Assembly (NCBI RefSeq): GCF_900109735.1
Contig: NZ_FOAS01000004.1
Span: 62,001-126,000, forward strand
Length of the DNA stretch: 64,000 nucleotides
From: Atopomonas hussainii
GTDB taxonomy: Bacteria > Pseudomonadota > Gammaproteobacteria > Pseudomonadales > Pseudomonadaceae
Direction: 5' to 3'
In this document: positions 1-17,697 of the stretch, one piece after another
Layout: each line of letters begins with the position of its first letter
Position numbering within the stretch: the stretch's first letter is position 1
Notes under the pieces: generated by a model
Databases searched by the model: none
The model's input: only the letters and a program-made list of their open reading frames with translations
Told to the model about the DNA's origin: nothing
Translations under genes and position numbers: made by a program

Positions 1-38
1 TGAGTTTTATTGATGGACATCCTGTGTCTCGCTACGGA

Positions 39-704
39 TTAACTGAGGGTGCCGGTCAGTAACGGCACAAATTTAACGCTTTCCAGCACATGCTGATGGA
101 AGGTGTCACCTTCGCGCACCACCAACAGCAGCTCCTGTTGCTCGCCCTGCCCCACCGGCAGAATCATCCGTCCGCCTTCGGCCAGTTGGTCTTTCAACGC
201 TTGGGGCACTTCGCTGGCGGCAGCGGTGACGATGATGGCGTCATACGGCGCCAGAGCGTTCCAGCCTTCCCAGCCATCGCCAAAGCGGAACACGATGTTG
301 CGCAGGTTCAGCTCGGCCAAACGCGCTTTGGCGCGCTCTTGCAGCGGCTGGATGCGTTCGACGGAAAACACTCGCTCGGCCACTTGGGCCAGAATCGCGG
401 TTTGATAGCCGCTGCCGGTACCGATCTCCAGCACTTTGTCGATCGGCCCGCTTTTCAGCAGTAGCTCAGTCATACGCGCCACAATGTAAGGCTGCGAAAT
501 AGTCTGGTTATGCCCGATGGGCAAGGCGGTGTCTTCGTATGCGCGGTGCGACAACGCCTCATCAATAAACAGATGGCGCGGCGTGCGACGTATCGCCTCT
601 AGCACACGTGCATTAGACAGGCCTTCTTCGTACAGGCGCTCGATTAAGCGCTCGCGAGTACGTTGCGAAGTCATGCCAATACCGCGGATATCGAACTTGT
701 CCAT
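39..704 (-). CDS. pcm: Protein-L-isoaspartate O-methyltransferase
   Basis: This cytosolic repair enzyme methylates isoaspartyl residues in damaged proteins using S-adenosylmethionine. The 221-residue product has the SAM-binding motif [10 protein letters not shown] at about residues 91-100 and the family active-site segment HNQTISQP near residue 70. I chose the ATG at 704 because GAGGAG lies just upstream, partly formed by the surE stop. The ATG at 674 gives the 211-residue form that matches P. aeruginosa Pcm but has no good ribosome binding site. It lies 8 bases downstream of surE, the usual gammaproteobacterial pairing. In pseudomonads nlpD and rpoS follow, but they lie outside the window. 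Confidence 0.96.
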   Translation of the reverse strand: MDKFDIRGIGMTSQRTRERLIERLYEEGLSNARVLEAIRRTPRHLFIDEALSHRAYEDTALPIGHNQTISQPYIVARMTELLLKSGPIDKVLEIGTGSGYQTAILAQVAERVFSVERIQPLQERAKARLAELNLRNIVFRFGDGWEGWNALAPYDAIIVTAAASEVPQALKDQLAEGGRMILPVGQGEQQELLLVVREGDTFHQHVLESVKFVPLLTGTLS

Positions 705-712
705 CGTTCTCC

Positions 713-1462
713 TCAAGACAGGCCGTCAAGCCAGTCTTCGACTGCTGCGAACACGGAATAATGGGTTTTATCAATTTGTAGCGGGGTGACCGACACATAG
801 CCCTGCATCACCGCGTGGAAGTCGGTGCCTTCGCCAGCGTCTTCGCCATCACCGGCCACGGAAATCCAGTAGCCTTCTTTACCGCGCGGGTTCACCACTT
901 TGACGGGTGCGGCGGCGCGGGCGCGATGGCCGTGACGAGTGAGCATGATGCCCTTCACCCGTTCTAGCGGCAGATTCGGCACATTGACGTTGAGCACAGT
1001 GCGCGGCGGCAAGTCCAGCTGTGCATGGGCTTGCACCAATAAGCGGGCGAAATGTGCGGCGGTCGGCAGGTTATCCACTTGGCGCGACAACAGCGAGAAA
1101 GCCATCGCCGGACGATCGAGAAAACGCCCTTCTAAGGCGGCGGCCACCGTGCCGGAATACAACACATCGTCGCCTAGGTTGGCGCCCAAGTTAATCCCTG
1201 ACACCACCATCTCGGGCACCGGATCGAGCAAACCATTGAGGCCCAAGTGCACGCAATCGGTGGGCGTGCCATTGAGACTAATAAAGCCGTTATCCAATCG
1301 CGTGGGGTGCAGCGGACGGTCGAGCGTTAACGAGCTGCTGGCGCCGCTTTTGTCTTGCTCGGGGGCGATTACGTAGCGCTCGCCCAAGCCTGCTAGCGCG
1401 CCATGTAGCGCGGCTAGGCCGGGGGCGTTAACGCCGTCGTCGTTAGAAATCAGTATGCGCAT
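713..1462 (-). CDS. surE: 5'/3'-nucleotidase SurE
   Basis: SurE is a divalent-metal-dependent phosphatase acting on nucleoside 5'- and 3'-monophosphates and short polyphosphate, linked to stationary-phase survival. The N-terminus [10 protein letters not shown] carries the metal ligands Asp8 and Asp9. The KSGASSS segment near residue 39 and the [12 protein letters not shown] segment complete the active site. I chose the internal ATG at 1462, giving 249 residues as in P. aeruginosa; an upstream in-frame start would add ten atypical residues. The gene overlaps the end of truD by 20 bases, so the two are probably translationally coupled. It stops 8 bases before pcm. Confidence 0.97.
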   Translation of the reverse strand: MRILISNDDGVNAPGLAALHGALAGLGERYVIAPEQDKSGASSSLTLDRPLHPTRLDNGFISLNGTPTDCVHLGLNGLLDPVPEMVVSGINLGANLGDDVLYSGTVAAALEGRFLDRPAMAFSLLSRQVDNLPTAAHFARLLVQAHAQLDLPPRTVLNVNVPNLPLERVKGIMLTRHGHRARAAAPVKVVNPRGKEGYWISVAGDGEDAGEGTDFHAVMQGYVSVTPLQIDKTHYSVFAAVEDWLDGLS

Positions 1463-2504
1463 GTTCACCGTTTGCCTGGGTTGGCGCGACATCTAACAGC
1501 TCGCGTACCACAGCCGTGGCAAAACAACCGGCAGGCAGGACAAAATTAAGTTGCAGTTGATCAGGCGCCAGATAATGCCACGCCAGCGCCGCAATGGGGA
1601 GGCGCATAATGCGCCGTTCGTGCTGCAAGCCCGCTTTGACTAACCAGTCTTGCAGGGCTTCTTCACCGGCCAATGCGCTTTGCTCTAACGCCAGCGGCGC
1701 GCCGCTAATGGCTTGCTCACCGGCGCCACACAGGCGTGCGGTGGGGTGTAAATCCAGCTCAGCCAAACGCGGGTCATTAAGATCCGCAGCCGTCGCGGGA
1801 AAGAAGCTGCGGCTGGTGGTAAAGGCCAGCAAGTCGCCTTCCAAGGCTTGATTCCAGCTACCTGCCGCCACACGTGCGGCGAGCACCTTGTTAAACAGAT
1901 AACTGCGCGCCGTGGAGAGCAAGCGCGAGCGGATATTGCGCGCCTCCGGCAGCATGCCTTCTGCCGCGCACTCGCGCGCTTGCACGAGGTTGTTGCCGTG
2001 ATGACCAAAGCGCTGCACGCCGTAGTAATTGGGCACGCCGTGCTGGCGGATTTGCTCTAAGCGCTGATCTAGCGCGGCTCCATCGGCCTGTACATTGCGC
2101 AGGGTGAGAATAAAGCGATTCGCGCTGTGCGTGCCGCGTTGCAGTTTGCGGTTGTGGCGCTGCTGGCTGAGCACCGTGAGCTGGGCGTTATTGGCGCTGC
2201 CAAAATCTGGCTCGGCCTTGCCCGGCAGGTGCACGCTAAACCATTGGCGCGTCAGCGCTTGGCGATCTTTCAGGCCGGCGTAACTCACCGCACGCAGCGG
2301 CAAGCCAGCGGCTTTGGCGAGGCGCCGGGCGGCGTCTTCGGTGTTCAGGCCACGCTTCTCGACCCACAGCCAAATGTGTTCGCCTTGGCCGGTCAGGCTG
2401 AGCGCCAGCACTTCATCAACCTGAAAGTCTTCTGGAGTCACTTTCAGCTGTGCGGTACCGCACGGCCCACCCCAGGCAAAGGGGCCTAACAGGGCTTCGC
2501 TCAT
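1443..2504 (-). CDS. truD: tRNA pseudouridine(13) synthase TruD
   Basis: TruD converts uridine 13 of tRNA-Glu to pseudouridine. The 353-residue protein carries the family motif GLKDRQA with the catalytic aspartate at residue 80, the same position as in E. coli TruD. A second conserved block around [15 protein letters not shown] marks the TruD-specific domain. It overlaps ispF by four bases (ATGA) upstream and surE by 20 bases downstream, so it sits in the middle of an ispF-truD-surE-pcm operon. The length and active-site position are normal and nothing looks degraded. Confidence 0.97.
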   Translation of the reverse strand: MSEALLGPFAWGGPCGTAQLKVTPEDFQVDEVLALSLTGQGEHIWLWVEKRGLNTEDAARRLAKAAGLPLRAVSYAGLKDRQALTRQWFSVHLPGKAEPDFGSANNAQLTVLSQQRHNRKLQRGTHSANRFILTLRNVQADGAALDQRLEQIRQHGVPNYYGVQRFGHHGNNLVQARECAAEGMLPEARNIRSRLLSTARSYLFNKVLAARVAAGSWNQALEGDLLAFTTSRSFFPATAADLNDPRLAELDLHPTARLCGAGEQAISGAPLALEQSALAGEEALQDWLVKAGLQHERRIMRLPIAALAWHYLAPDQLQLNFVLPAGCFATAVVRELLDVAPTQANGEHAHTDF

Positions 2505-2983
2505 GCTTTCACCTCTCGCACAAGCAAGGCCACCGCATGCACGGCAATGCCTTCTTCGCGGCCGGTAAAGCCGAGTTTTTCGGTGGTGGTGGCTTTAACG
2601 TTGACCGCGTCCAGCGCCACGTTCAGGTCGGCAGCGATATTGCTGCGCATGGCGTCAATATGCGGGGCCATCTTCGGCGCTTGGGCAACGATGGTGCTGT
2701 CAATATTGCCCACCGCCCAGCCCTTGTCGGCCAACAGGCTGACCACATGACGCAGCAGCTCGCGGCTATCGATACCTTTGAAGCGCGGATCGGTATCGGG
2801 GAAGTGCTTGCCAATATCGCCCAGCGCCGCCGCGCCGAGCAGCGCATCGCACAGCGCGTGCAGCAGCACGTCGCCATCGGAGTGTGCCAGCAAGCCAAAA
2901 CGGTGAGGGATTTGCACGCCGCCCAAGGTGACAAACGTCCCCTCGGCAAAGCGGTGTACATCGTAGCCGTGCCCAATACGCAT
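2501..2983 (-). CDS. ispF: 2-C-methyl-D-erythritol 2,4-cyclodiphosphate synthase
   Basis: IspF makes the cyclic diphosphate intermediate of the MEP isoprenoid pathway from the product of IspE. The 160-residue sequence starts [10 protein letters not shown], with zinc ligands Asp8 and His10, and has His42 in LLAHSDGDV. The end contains the [13 protein letters not shown] block typical of the trimer's CDP site. It overlaps truD by four bases. Here ispF is separated from ispD by the formaldehyde-detoxification genes, as in pseudomonads, rather than fused or adjacent as in many bacteria. A hairpin followed by a T-run lies immediately upstream and reaches the start codon. Confidence 0.97.
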   Translation of the reverse strand: MRIGHGYDVHRFAEGTFVTLGGVQIPHRFGLLAHSDGDVLLHALCDALLGAAALGDIGKHFPDTDPRFKGIDSRELLRHVVSLLADKGWAVGNIDSTIVAQAPKMAPHIDAMRSNIAADLNVALDAVNVKATTTEKLGFTGREEGIAVHAVALLVREVKA

Positions 2984-3018
2984 AAAAAATCACGCCCAAA
3001 AAAGTCAGGACGTGATTC
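2984..3018 (-). terminator. Hairpin with T-run abutting the ispF start
   Basis: On the minus strand the arms AATCACG and CGTGATT pair perfectly, and three further pairs (one G-T) extend the stem to ten. The loop is about 10 bases. Six T residues, the first of which belong to the downstream arm, then run straight into the ispF ATG. It lies between the fghA stop at 3047 and ispF. It could terminate fghA transcripts or, since it occupies the ribosome-binding region, limit ispF translation on read-through messages. No transcription data are available, so the function is inferred. Confidence 0.4.
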
Positions 3019-3046
3019 TACAGGACTCAGCAGGCCAAGACTGGCC

Positions 3047-3892
3047 TCATCGGCATAAGGCAGCAGCGTGATGGCGCAAGTGGTCGTCGATGAAGCTGGC
3101 GATAAAGTAATAGCTGTGGTCGTAGCCCGGCTGCATGCGCAAGGTTAACGGATGCCCCGCCGCCTCGGCCGCCGCTTGCAGCGCGCTAGGTTTAAGCTGC
3201 TGCAGAAGGAAATCATCGCGATCGCCCTGATCGACCAGTATCGGCAATTTTTCTGGCGCGTCGGCCAGCAAGGCGCAGGCATCCCACGCTTGCCAAGTGG
3301 CGCGGTCGGCACCGAGATAGCGCGAGAAGGCCTTTTCGCCCCACGGGCACTGGCTCGGGTTACTGATCGGCGCAAAAGCCGACAGCGACTGATAACGCCC
3401 CGGATTGCGCAACGCGCAGACCAAAGCACCATGCCCACCCATCGAGTGCCCGCTGATGCCGCGTTTGGCCGAGGCGGGAAAGTGCGCCTCAATCAGCGCG
3501 GGCAGCTCATCCACCACGTAATCGTGCATGCGGTAATGCTGCGCCCACGGCGCTTGTGTGGCGTTGAGGTAAAAGCCAGCGCCGTGGCCAAAGTCCCACG
3601 CGCCATCCGGGTCGCCGGGCACATCCGCGCCGCGTGGGCTGGTGTCCGGCGCCACGATGATCAAACCCAGCTCAGCGGCCAAACGCTGCGCGCCGGCCTT
3701 GTGCATGAAGTTTTCATCGGTGCAGGTCAGCCCGCTCAGCCAATACAGCACCGGCAGTTGAGCCCCCTGTTCCGCCTGCGGTGGCAGATAAATGCCGAAC
3801 GTCATCTCGCACTGCAAGGTGGTGGAGCGATGTCGGTAGCGCTTATGCCAGCCGGCAAAGCTCTTGTTGCTGGAAACGATTTCAAGACTCAT
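3047..3892 (-). CDS. fghA: S-formylglutathione hydrolase
   Basis: This cytosolic esterase hydrolyses S-formylglutathione to glutathione and formate, the second step of glutathione-dependent formaldehyde removal. The 281-residue alpha/beta hydrolase has nucleophile Ser150 in GHSMGG, the acid in DQGDRDDF near residue 226, and His259 in DHSYYF. I chose the ATG at 3892, which has GAGG nine bases upstream and matches the family N-terminus. A longer reading would add an arginine-rich, non-family extension. It sits 42 bases downstream of adhC, whose product supplies its substrate, so the pair forms a complete pathway. Confidence 0.96.
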   Translation of the reverse strand: MSLEIVSSNKSFAGWHKRYRHRSTTLQCEMTFGIYLPPQAEQGAQLPVLYWLSGLTCTDENFMHKAGAQRLAAELGLIIVAPDTSPRGADVPGDPDGAWDFGHGAGFYLNATQAPWAQHYRMHDYVVDELPALIEAHFPASAKRGISGHSMGGHGALVCALRNPGRYQSLSAFAPISNPSQCPWGEKAFSRYLGADRATWQAWDACALLADAPEKLPILVDQGDRDDFLLQQLKPSALQAAAEAAGHPLTLRMQPGYDHSYYFIASFIDDHLRHHAAALCR

Positions 3893-3934
3893 AGCCAACC
3901 TCAGCCGTGCCGCGCAGCGAGCGCGACGCACCGT

Positions 3935-5086
<1,152 letters not shown>

Positions 5087-5119
5087 CTAGTGCAGAAGAA
5101 AACAGAAATAATCCGCCAA

Positions 5120-5155
5120 TTTGCAAAACATTATTGCTATTAAGGGATAATAGCC
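5120..5155 (+). promoter_or_regulatory. AT-rich dyad between adhC and lysR
   Basis: This AT-rich patch in the 132-base divergent intergenic region contains TTAT-N12-ATAA at 5131-5150, an imperfect dyad of the kind bound by LysR-type regulators. It includes a possible GATAAT minus-10 box for the LysR gene. It lies within 30-50 bases of the lysR start, a position suiting autoregulation and control of adhC. The assignment rests on symmetry and location only. Confidence 0.3.
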
Positions 5156-5179
5156 GCACGCCACAGAGAAGAAGCCACC

Positions 5180-6076
5180 ATGAATCGCTGGGAAGGATTG
5201 GATGAGTTTGTCGCGGTCGCCGAATGCGGGCAGTTCAGCGCTGCCGCCGAACGCTTGGGGCTATCGACATCACAGGTCAGCCGCCAAGTCGCTCGCTTGG
5301 AAGATCGCCTGCAGAGCCGCCTGTTCTATCGCAGCACCCGGCGCGTGGCGCTCACCGAGGCCGGGCAAACCTTTTTGCAGCACTGCCAACGCCTGCAAGA
5401 CGCGCGGGAGGAAGCCCTGCGTGCGGTCAGCGACTTAAGCGCCGAGCCCAAAGGCCTGCTGCGCATGACCTGCGCAGTGGCCTACGGCGAGCGTTTTATC
5501 GTACCGCTGGTGACCGAGTTTATGACCCGCCACCGGCAATTAAAGGTCGACATCGTACTGAGCAACCGCACCTTAGATATCGTCCACGAGGGCCTAGACC
5601 TCGCCGTGCGCTTGGGTCGCCTGCAAGACTCCCAGTTAGTCGCCACGCGTCTGGCGCCGCGGCAGTTATACCTCTGCGCAGCGCCAGCGTATCTCCAGCG
5701 CTATGGCCAACCGCACAGCCTGTCGGAGCTCAGCCAGCACAATTGCCTGGTCGGCAGCTCTGATCTGTGGAATTTTCAACTGGAGGGGCGCGACGCGAGC
5801 CTGCGCGTGCAAGGCAATTGGCGCTGCAACAGCGGCCAGGCGGTGCTCGATGCCGCGTTGCGCGGCCTAGGCTTGTGCCAACTGCCGGACTACTACGTGA
5901 GCGAACACCTGCGTAGCGGCGCCTTGGTCGCCCTGCTCAACCCCTTGCAGCCGCCAAACACCGCCGTGTGGGCGCTGTATCCGCAGCAGCGGCACTTGTC
6001 GCCGAAAGTCCGCCAGTTGGTGGATTTTCTCAAGGCAGGGCTGGCAGAGCGCGCGGAGTATCAACCCAGCCGCTAA
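5180..6076 (+). CDS. LysR-family regulator, probably of formaldehyde detoxification
   Basis: The 298-residue protein has the LysR winged helix-turn-helix in its first 60 residues, including the FSAAAERLGLSTSQVSRQV block. An effector-binding LysR substrate domain follows from about residue 90. It is transcribed divergently from adhC-fghA. By position it matches PA3630 (GfnR) of P. aeruginosa, an activator of glutathione-dependent formaldehyde neutralisation. I infer that it regulates adhC-fghA in response to formaldehyde or an adduct, but the effector cannot be read from the sequence. AGAAG lies at a suitable distance from the ATG. Confidence 0.9.
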   Translation: MNRWEGLDEFVAVAECGQFSAAAERLGLSTSQVSRQVARLEDRLQSRLFYRSTRRVALTEAGQTFLQHCQRLQDAREEALRAVSDLSAEPKGLLRMTCAVAYGERFIVPLVTEFMTRHRQLKVDIVLSNRTLDIVHEGLDLAVRLGRLQDSQLVATRLAPRQLYLCAAPAYLQRYGQPHSLSELSQHNCLVGSSDLWNFQLEGRDASLRVQGNWRCNSGQAVLDAALRGLGLCQLPDYYVSEHLRSGALVALLNPLQPPNTAVWALYPQQRHLSPKVRQLVDFLKAGLAERAEYQPSR

Positions 6077-6080
6077 GGCT

Positions 6081-6785
6081 TTAGGCGTCTTTATCGGCCA
6101 GATAGAACGCCGCCAGCGCGAGGTCTTCGGGGCGGGTGATTTTTAGATTATCGCTGCGCCCTTCCACCAAACGCGGTGCTTGTCCGACCCACTCGATGGC
6201 CGAGGCTTCGTCAGTCACCTGCACACCCGCCGCCAGCGCACGACTCAGTGCGCTGTACAAGCTGCCGAGGCGAAACATCTGCGGAGTGAACGCCTGCCAG
6301 ATGCGACTGCGCTCCAGCGTGCGCGCCACGCGGCCGGCTTCGGCTTGCTTTAGGGTGTCGCGCGCGGGCACCGCCAACAGGCCGCCGACGCTGTCATCGG
6401 CCAGCGTGCTGAGTAACAGCTGCAAGTCATCGGCATGCAACAGCGGGCGGGCGGCGTCATGCACCAGCACCCATTGCTCATCCGGCACATCCAGCGCGCG
6501 CAGGCGCTCCAGACCATTGAGCACCGAGTCGGCGCGTTCCACGCCACCGGGCGCACGCAGAATACGCGGGTCGGCGGCCACCGGCAGCGTCGGCCAGTAG
6601 GGATCATCCTCGGCCAGACTGACCACTAAGTGGGCCAGCTGCGGATGCTCGGTGAAACACGCCAAAGTGTGTTCCAGCACCGTTTTGCCATGCAGGGTGA
6701 GGTATTGCTTGGGTCGATCGGCTCGCATGCGGGCACCTACGCCTGCTGCGGGAATCACCACGCAGAATGCGGGCAACTCACTCAT
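6081..6785 (-). CDS. ispD: 2-C-methyl-D-erythritol 4-phosphate cytidylyltransferase
   Basis: IspD transfers CMP from CTP to methylerythritol phosphate in the MEP isoprenoid pathway. The 234-residue protein has the nucleotidyltransferase motif IPAAGVGARM at residues 11-20, a basic RPKQY segment, VHDAARPL in the middle and TDEASA later. All are family hallmarks. It overlaps ftsB by eight bases, so the two are likely cotranslated, and it converges with the LysR gene, ending five bases from its stop. This ftsB-ispD pairing is widespread in gammaproteobacteria. Confidence 0.96.
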   Translation of the reverse strand: MSELPAFCVVIPAAGVGARMRADRPKQYLTLHGKTVLEHTLACFTEHPQLAHLVVSLAEDDPYWPTLPVAADPRILRAPGGVERADSVLNGLERLRALDVPDEQWVLVHDAARPLLHADDLQLLLSTLADDSVGGLLAVPARDTLKQAEAGRVARTLERSRIWQAFTPQMFRLGSLYSALSRALAAGVQVTDEASAIEWVGQAPRLVEGRSDNLKITRPEDLALAAFYLADKDA

Positions 6786-7071
6786 CGCCGGTCAACTGAT
6801 AGAGGGTTTCGCCTTCCTTGACCATGCCCAGCTCTTCGCGGGCACGTTCTTCAACGGTCTCCAGACCGCTTTTTAATTCGCGCACTTCGGCTTCGAGCAC
6901 GCGATTGCGCTCCAACAGGCGCTCGTTTTCGCCCTGCTGCTCGGCAATCTGCTGCTTGAGCAGATTCACCTGCGCCAAACTGCCCTCACCCAGCCACAAA
7001 CGGTATTGCAGGGCGCCCAAGGTGAGCACCAGCAAACCAACCAGCCAGAGAGGTACGCGTTTTGTTTGCAT
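6778..7071 (-). CDS. ftsB: Cell division protein FtsB
   Basis: FtsB is a small bitopic inner-membrane protein that forms the FtsQLB divisome subcomplex and helps activate septal peptidoglycan synthesis. The 97-residue product has one transmembrane segment at about residues 6-25. A heptad-rich periplasmic coiled coil follows at about 29-75, and then a short C-terminal tail containing GETLYQL. The length is typical of the family. It lies 46 bases downstream of eno and overlaps ispD by eight bases, the standard eno-ftsB-ispD order. Confidence 0.94.
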   Translation of the reverse strand: MQTKRVPLWLVGLLVLTLGALQYRLWLGEGSLAQVNLLKQQIAEQQGENERLLERNRVLEAEVRELKSGLETVEERAREELGMVKEGETLYQLTGDE

Positions 7072-7083
7072 CGCTTCAGCCGA

Positions 7084-7109
7084 TAAGGGCGCCCCGAGGA
7101 GCGCCCTTA
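7084..7109 (-). terminator. Hairpin between eno and ftsB
   Basis: A nine-pair perfect inverted repeat (TAAGGGCGC / GCGCCCTTA, loop 8) fills most of the short gap after the eno stop. It is not followed by a T-run on the minus strand, so it is not a canonical terminator. It may attenuate read-through from the highly expressed eno gene into ftsB-ispD or protect the eno 3' end. Confidence 0.4.
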
Positions 7110-7117
7110 ATCACAGC

Positions 7118-8431
<1,314 letters not shown>

Positions 8432-8448
8432 TCAGTGAGCTTCGACTG

Positions 8449-8464
8449 CAGAGGCGCGCCTCTG
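8449..8464. repeat. 16-base perfect palindrome between kdsA and eno
   Basis: CAGAGGCGCGCCTCTG is a fully symmetrical 16-base sequence that occupies part of the 70-base gap between the two genes. As RNA it could form a six-pair stem with a tight tetraloop. As DNA it could be a dimeric protein site. No T-run follows, so I do not call it a terminator. Confidence 0.5.
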
Positions 8465-8477
8465 GGCCGTGGAAGAC

Positions 8478-11031
<2,554 letters not shown>

Positions 11032-11045
11032 TAGGACGGGAGCAT

Positions 11046-11074
11046 AGTCTAATGCAAAGCCTGTTTTTGCTCAA
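11046..11074 (-). promoter_or_regulatory. Predicted sigma70 promoter of pyrG
   Basis: On the minus strand TTGAGC and TAGACT are separated by 17 bases, close to the sigma70 consensus. The expected start of transcription is near 11039, leaving a leader of roughly 85 bases before the pyrG ATG. It lies in the only sizeable gap upstream of the pyrG-kdsA-eno run. Confidence 0.55.
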
Positions 11075-11118
11075 ACCCCAGTGACAGTTCAGCGCGCACA
11101 AAACGCCGGCCAGAACGA

Positions 11119-12414
11119 CTAAAAATCAGGTTGCCAAAGCAGGCTCACGCCTTCATCTGTGGCCGGCGCTAAGTTAGCCACGCAAAGCAATTGCTCGCCG
11201 GCATACAGCAGCGGCCAACGGCCGCGCAAAAAGGCTGGAATCTGCTGTTCTTGCAAATAACGCTTAAGGTCGCGCGAGCCGCGCCCGGCGAGACGCAGCA
11301 CTTCGCCGCCCTGCCGATAACGCACGCTCAAAGGCTGCGCCGGCAAGCTACCCTGCACACGGCACTGGCCGTTGCCGGGCAGCGTTTGCCAGTCAGCATG
11401 CGCCGCTAAGGCTTGCGCCTCTGGCGGGTTTTCTAGGCGCTGCGGCAACCACCAGATTGCCATGCGCGAACGCCGCACACTGCCGGTTTGCCAGCGCCAT
11501 ACTGGCTCCGCGTCGTCGCCTGCCATGAGCAGATCTTGCCAACCTTGCCAGTGGCGACTATCCGGCATCGCCGACCGCTCACGCAGCCAATGGCGCAACA
11601 CATTACGCTGCCGTTGCGGGCTTAATGCCTTGAGCGCATCCAGCGCTAGCGCAGGCAGATTAAGCGCCGCCAAATGCGCTGGCAGTTCCAGCTGCGCCAG
11701 TTGCAGATCCAGCTCGGCCAACTCGGCCAGCAGTTGATCGCTTTCGGCCGCGTATTCTGCTGTGCGCAGCACATTACTGTGCAACTGCGGCCAACGTTCG
11801 CGCAGCAGGGGCAACACGTTAAGGCGCAAGAAATTTCGGTCGAGCTGGGTGTCTTGATTGCTGGGGTCGTCAATCCAGCTCAACTGATGATGCCGGGCGT
11901 AACGCTCTAATTCGGCACGCGGCACAGCGAGTAGCGGTCTAAACAAAGTGCCCTGCCCTACCGGGCGCTGCGCGGGCATAGCCGCCAAGCCACGCACCCC
12001 AGCACCGCGCAACAAGCGAAACAGTAAGGTTTCAGCTTGATCATCGGCATGCTGCGCCAAGAGTAATAATTCGCCGGCGGCCAGCTGCGCAGTGAACACC
12101 TGATAACGCGCCTCGCGCGCTTGCGCCTCTACACTGGCGCCACTAGCCACCTGCACACGCTGCACCGTCAGTGGCACCCCAAGCGCCGCGCATTGCTGCT
12201 CGGCATGGGCAACCCAAGCATCGGCGACCGTCTGTAAACCGTGGTGAATATGCAGCGCCGTAAGCGGCGGCAGGTCATGCCGCTCGCGCAGCCCCGCCAG
12301 TGCATGCAAGAGGACGGTGGAGTCAAGCCCACCAGAAAACGCAACGCGCCACGCTGGTGCGTGGCGCCAAGGGGCCAGACGGGCGAGTAGCGCCTCGCCG
12401 GCCCAAGCGAACAT
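11119..12414 (-). CDS. tilS: tRNA(Ile)-lysidine synthase
   Basis: TilS attaches lysine to cytidine 34 of the CAU-anticodon tRNA-Ile, changing its identity from methionine to isoleucine. The 431-residue protein has the N-type ATP pyrophosphatase loop FSGGLDST at residues 26-33. A middle substrate-recognition region follows, and then a C-terminal TilS domain with the RGSRDLKRYLQ element. Its start overlaps the accA stop by one base (TGATG), so translation is probably coupled. It matches the accA-tilS-pyrG order of pseudomonads. Confidence 0.95.
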   Translation of the reverse strand: MFAWAGEALLARLAPWRHAPAWRVAFSGGLDSTVLLHALAGLRERHDLPPLTALHIHHGLQTVADAWVAHAEQQCAALGVPLTVQRVQVASGASVEAQAREARYQVFTAQLAAGELLLLAQHADDQAETLLFRLLRGAGVRGLAAMPAQRPVGQGTLFRPLLAVPRAELERYARHHQLSWIDDPSNQDTQLDRNFLRLNVLPLLRERWPQLHSNVLRTAEYAAESDQLLAELAELDLQLAQLELPAHLAALNLPALALDALKALSPQRQRNVLRHWLRERSAMPDSRHWQGWQDLLMAGDDAEPVWRWQTGSVRRSRMAIWWLPQRLENPPEAQALAAHADWQTLPGNGQCRVQGSLPAQPLSVRYRQGGEVLRLAGRGSRDLKRYLQEQQIPAFLRGRWPLLYAGEQLLCVANLAPATDEGVSLLWQPDF

Positions 12415-13364
12415 CAGGCCAGACCGTAACTCATCAGGCGCTGATAACGCGCCTTGAGCAATTCGTCGCCTTTGAGTTTACCCAGCTCGTCGAGCTGCTT
12501 TTCCAGCTGCAGTTTGATATTGCCAGCCACTTCAGCGGGGTTGCGATGCGCGCCGCCCAAGGGTTCCTCGATGATCTCATCCACCAAGCCCAGTTCTTTC
12601 AAGCGCGGCGCGGTCATGCCCATCGCCTCGGCAGCTTCCGGAGCTTTCTCAGCGGTTTTCCACAAAATCGAAGCGCAGCCTTCCGGCGAAATCACCGAGT
12701 AGGTGGAGTACTGCAGCATGTTCAGACGATCACATACGCCAATCGCCAAAGCGCCGCCGGAGCCGCCTTCACCAATTACCGTGGCGATAATCGGCGTGTT
12801 CAAACGCGACATTACGCGTAGGTTCCAAGCAATCGCTTCGCTCTGGCCGCGCTCTTCGGCGTCGATACCCGGGTAAGCGCCGGGGGTATCAATAAAGGTC
12901 AGAATCGGCAGTTTAAAACGCTCAGCCATTTCCATCAGACGACAGGCTTTGCGATAGCCCTCGGGGCGTGGCATACCGAAGTTGCGGCGCACCTTCTCAC
13001 GCACTTCGCGGCCTTTTTGATGACCAATCACCATCACCGGACGGCCACCCAAGCGCGCCGTGCCACCCACGATGGCGCAGTCATCGGCGAAGTGACGATC
13101 GCCGTGCAGCTCTTCAAAGTCGGTAAAAATGGCTTTGAGGTAATCTTCGGTGTACGGCCGGCGCGGGTGACGCGCCAAGCGTGCCACCTGCCAACTGGTC
13201 AAGTTGGCGAAGATTTTCTGCGTTTCGCTGCGGCTTTTTTCTTCCAGCCGGGCGATCTCGTCGCTGATGTCCATGGCATTGGCACTGCCAACATGACGCA
13301 GCTCATCGATCTTCGCCTGCAATTCGGCGATGGGCTGTTCAAAGTCCAGATAGTTGGGATTCAT
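12414..13364 (-). CDS. accA: Acetyl-CoA carboxylase carboxyltransferase subunit alpha
   Basis: AccA pairs with AccD to form the carboxyltransferase that makes malonyl-CoA for fatty-acid synthesis. The 316-residue form beginning [16 protein letters not shown] matches family length. An ATG two codons upstream is also possible, and neither start has a strong ribosome binding site. Conserved crotonase-fold blocks include [10 protein letters not shown] and [12 protein letters not shown]. It lies 103 bases downstream of dnaE and overlaps tilS by one base. Confidence 0.97.
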   Translation of the reverse strand: MNPNYLDFEQPIAELQAKIDELRHVGSANAMDISDEIARLEEKSRSETQKIFANLTSWQVARLARHPRRPYTEDYLKAIFTDFEELHGDRHFADDCAIVGGTARLGGRPVMVIGHQKGREVREKVRRNFGMPRPEGYRKACRLMEMAERFKLPILTFIDTPGAYPGIDAEERGQSEAIAWNLRVMSRLNTPIIATVIGEGGSGGALAIGVCDRLNMLQYSTYSVISPEGCASILWKTAEKAPEAAEAMGMTAPRLKELGLVDEIIEEPLGGAHRNPAEVAGNIKLQLEKQLDELGKLKGDELLKARYQRLMSYGLA

Positions 13365-13467
13365 AAGCATCCATCTTTTGCGGGGCCGGGTAGCGGCAGC
13401 GAGCTGCCAGTCCTTGGCGTTCTACCTTATGCAAAAGGGCGAACGCCGTCGAGCTACGTGAGGCCGA

Positions 13468-16989
<3,522 letters not shown>

Positions 16990-17091
16990 GCAGAGGCCTT
17001 GGCAAAAATCAGTGCAGGGATTGTAGCGGCAGGCCGGTGCCATGGTCACCGGCAGATACGCAGGTTGCGGATTAAATCGGCGCGCTGGGTG

Positions 17092-17697
17092 TTACGCGTT
17101 TTCGAGCAGGCGCCTGACCGGGCCAAACGAGCGGCGGTAGATAGGCGTAACGCCCAAGCGCTCAAGCGCTTCAAGATGCGCGGCGGTGGGATAGCCCTTA
17201 TGCCCGGCCAAGCCGTAGCCGGGGTACTGTGCATCTAATTCGAGCATCTCGCGGTCACGACTGACCTTGGCGAGAATCGATGCGGCGGCAATCGCCGGCA
17301 CACGGCTATCACCTTTAACTACCGCCAGCGCTGGCATCGGCAGCTTAGGGCAACGGTTGCCATCAATCGCCACGCGCGCCGGGGTTAGCGACAGCCCCGC
17401 CACGGCGCGCTGCATGGCGAGCATAGTGGCATGCAGAATGTTCAGCTGATCGATTTCACTGACTTCAGCACGGGCAATCGACCACGCCAACGCCTTCTCG
17501 CGGATCTCATCAAATAGCGCATCGCGGCGCTTTTCGCTGAGCTTTTTCGAGTCTTTAAGGCCTTCGATCGGGTTATCCGGATCGAGGATCACCGCTGCCG
17601 TAACCGCAGCGCCACACAAAGGCCCACGACCAACTTCATCGACGCCAGCCAACAAGCGCTCGTTGGCGAACTCGGGCGGCAGCGCTAACTCAGTCAC
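17092..17697 (-). CDS. rnhB: Ribonuclease HII
   Basis: RNase HII cuts RNA in RNA-DNA hybrids and excises misincorporated ribonucleotides. The 201-residue protein carries the [10 protein letters not shown] motif, with catalytic Asp20 and Glu21, and later acidic residues in VAIDGNR and the [11 protein letters not shown] region. Translation starts at a GTG that overlaps the lpxB stop (GTGA), so it is probably coupled to lpxB. It closes the lpxD-fabZ-lpxA-lpxB-rnhB run, the usual gammaproteobacterial order. Confidence 0.97.
   Translation of the reverse strand: MTELALPPEFANERLLAGVDEVGRGPLCGAAVTAAVILDPDNPIEGLKDSKKLSEKRRDALFDEIREKALAWSIARAEVSEIDQLNILHATMLAMQRAVAGLSLTPARVAIDGNRCPKLPMPALAVVKGDSRVPAIAAASILAKVSRDREMLELDAQYPGYGLAGHKGYPTAAHLEALERLGVTPIYRRSFGPVRRLLENA

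Noticed and set aside
1-20. Possible start of a further minus-strand gene (ATG at 20, six codons, MSINKT), where pseudomonads have nlpD
   Set aside because: Only six codons are visible and they do not match the NlpD start that I remember, so it cannot be supported.
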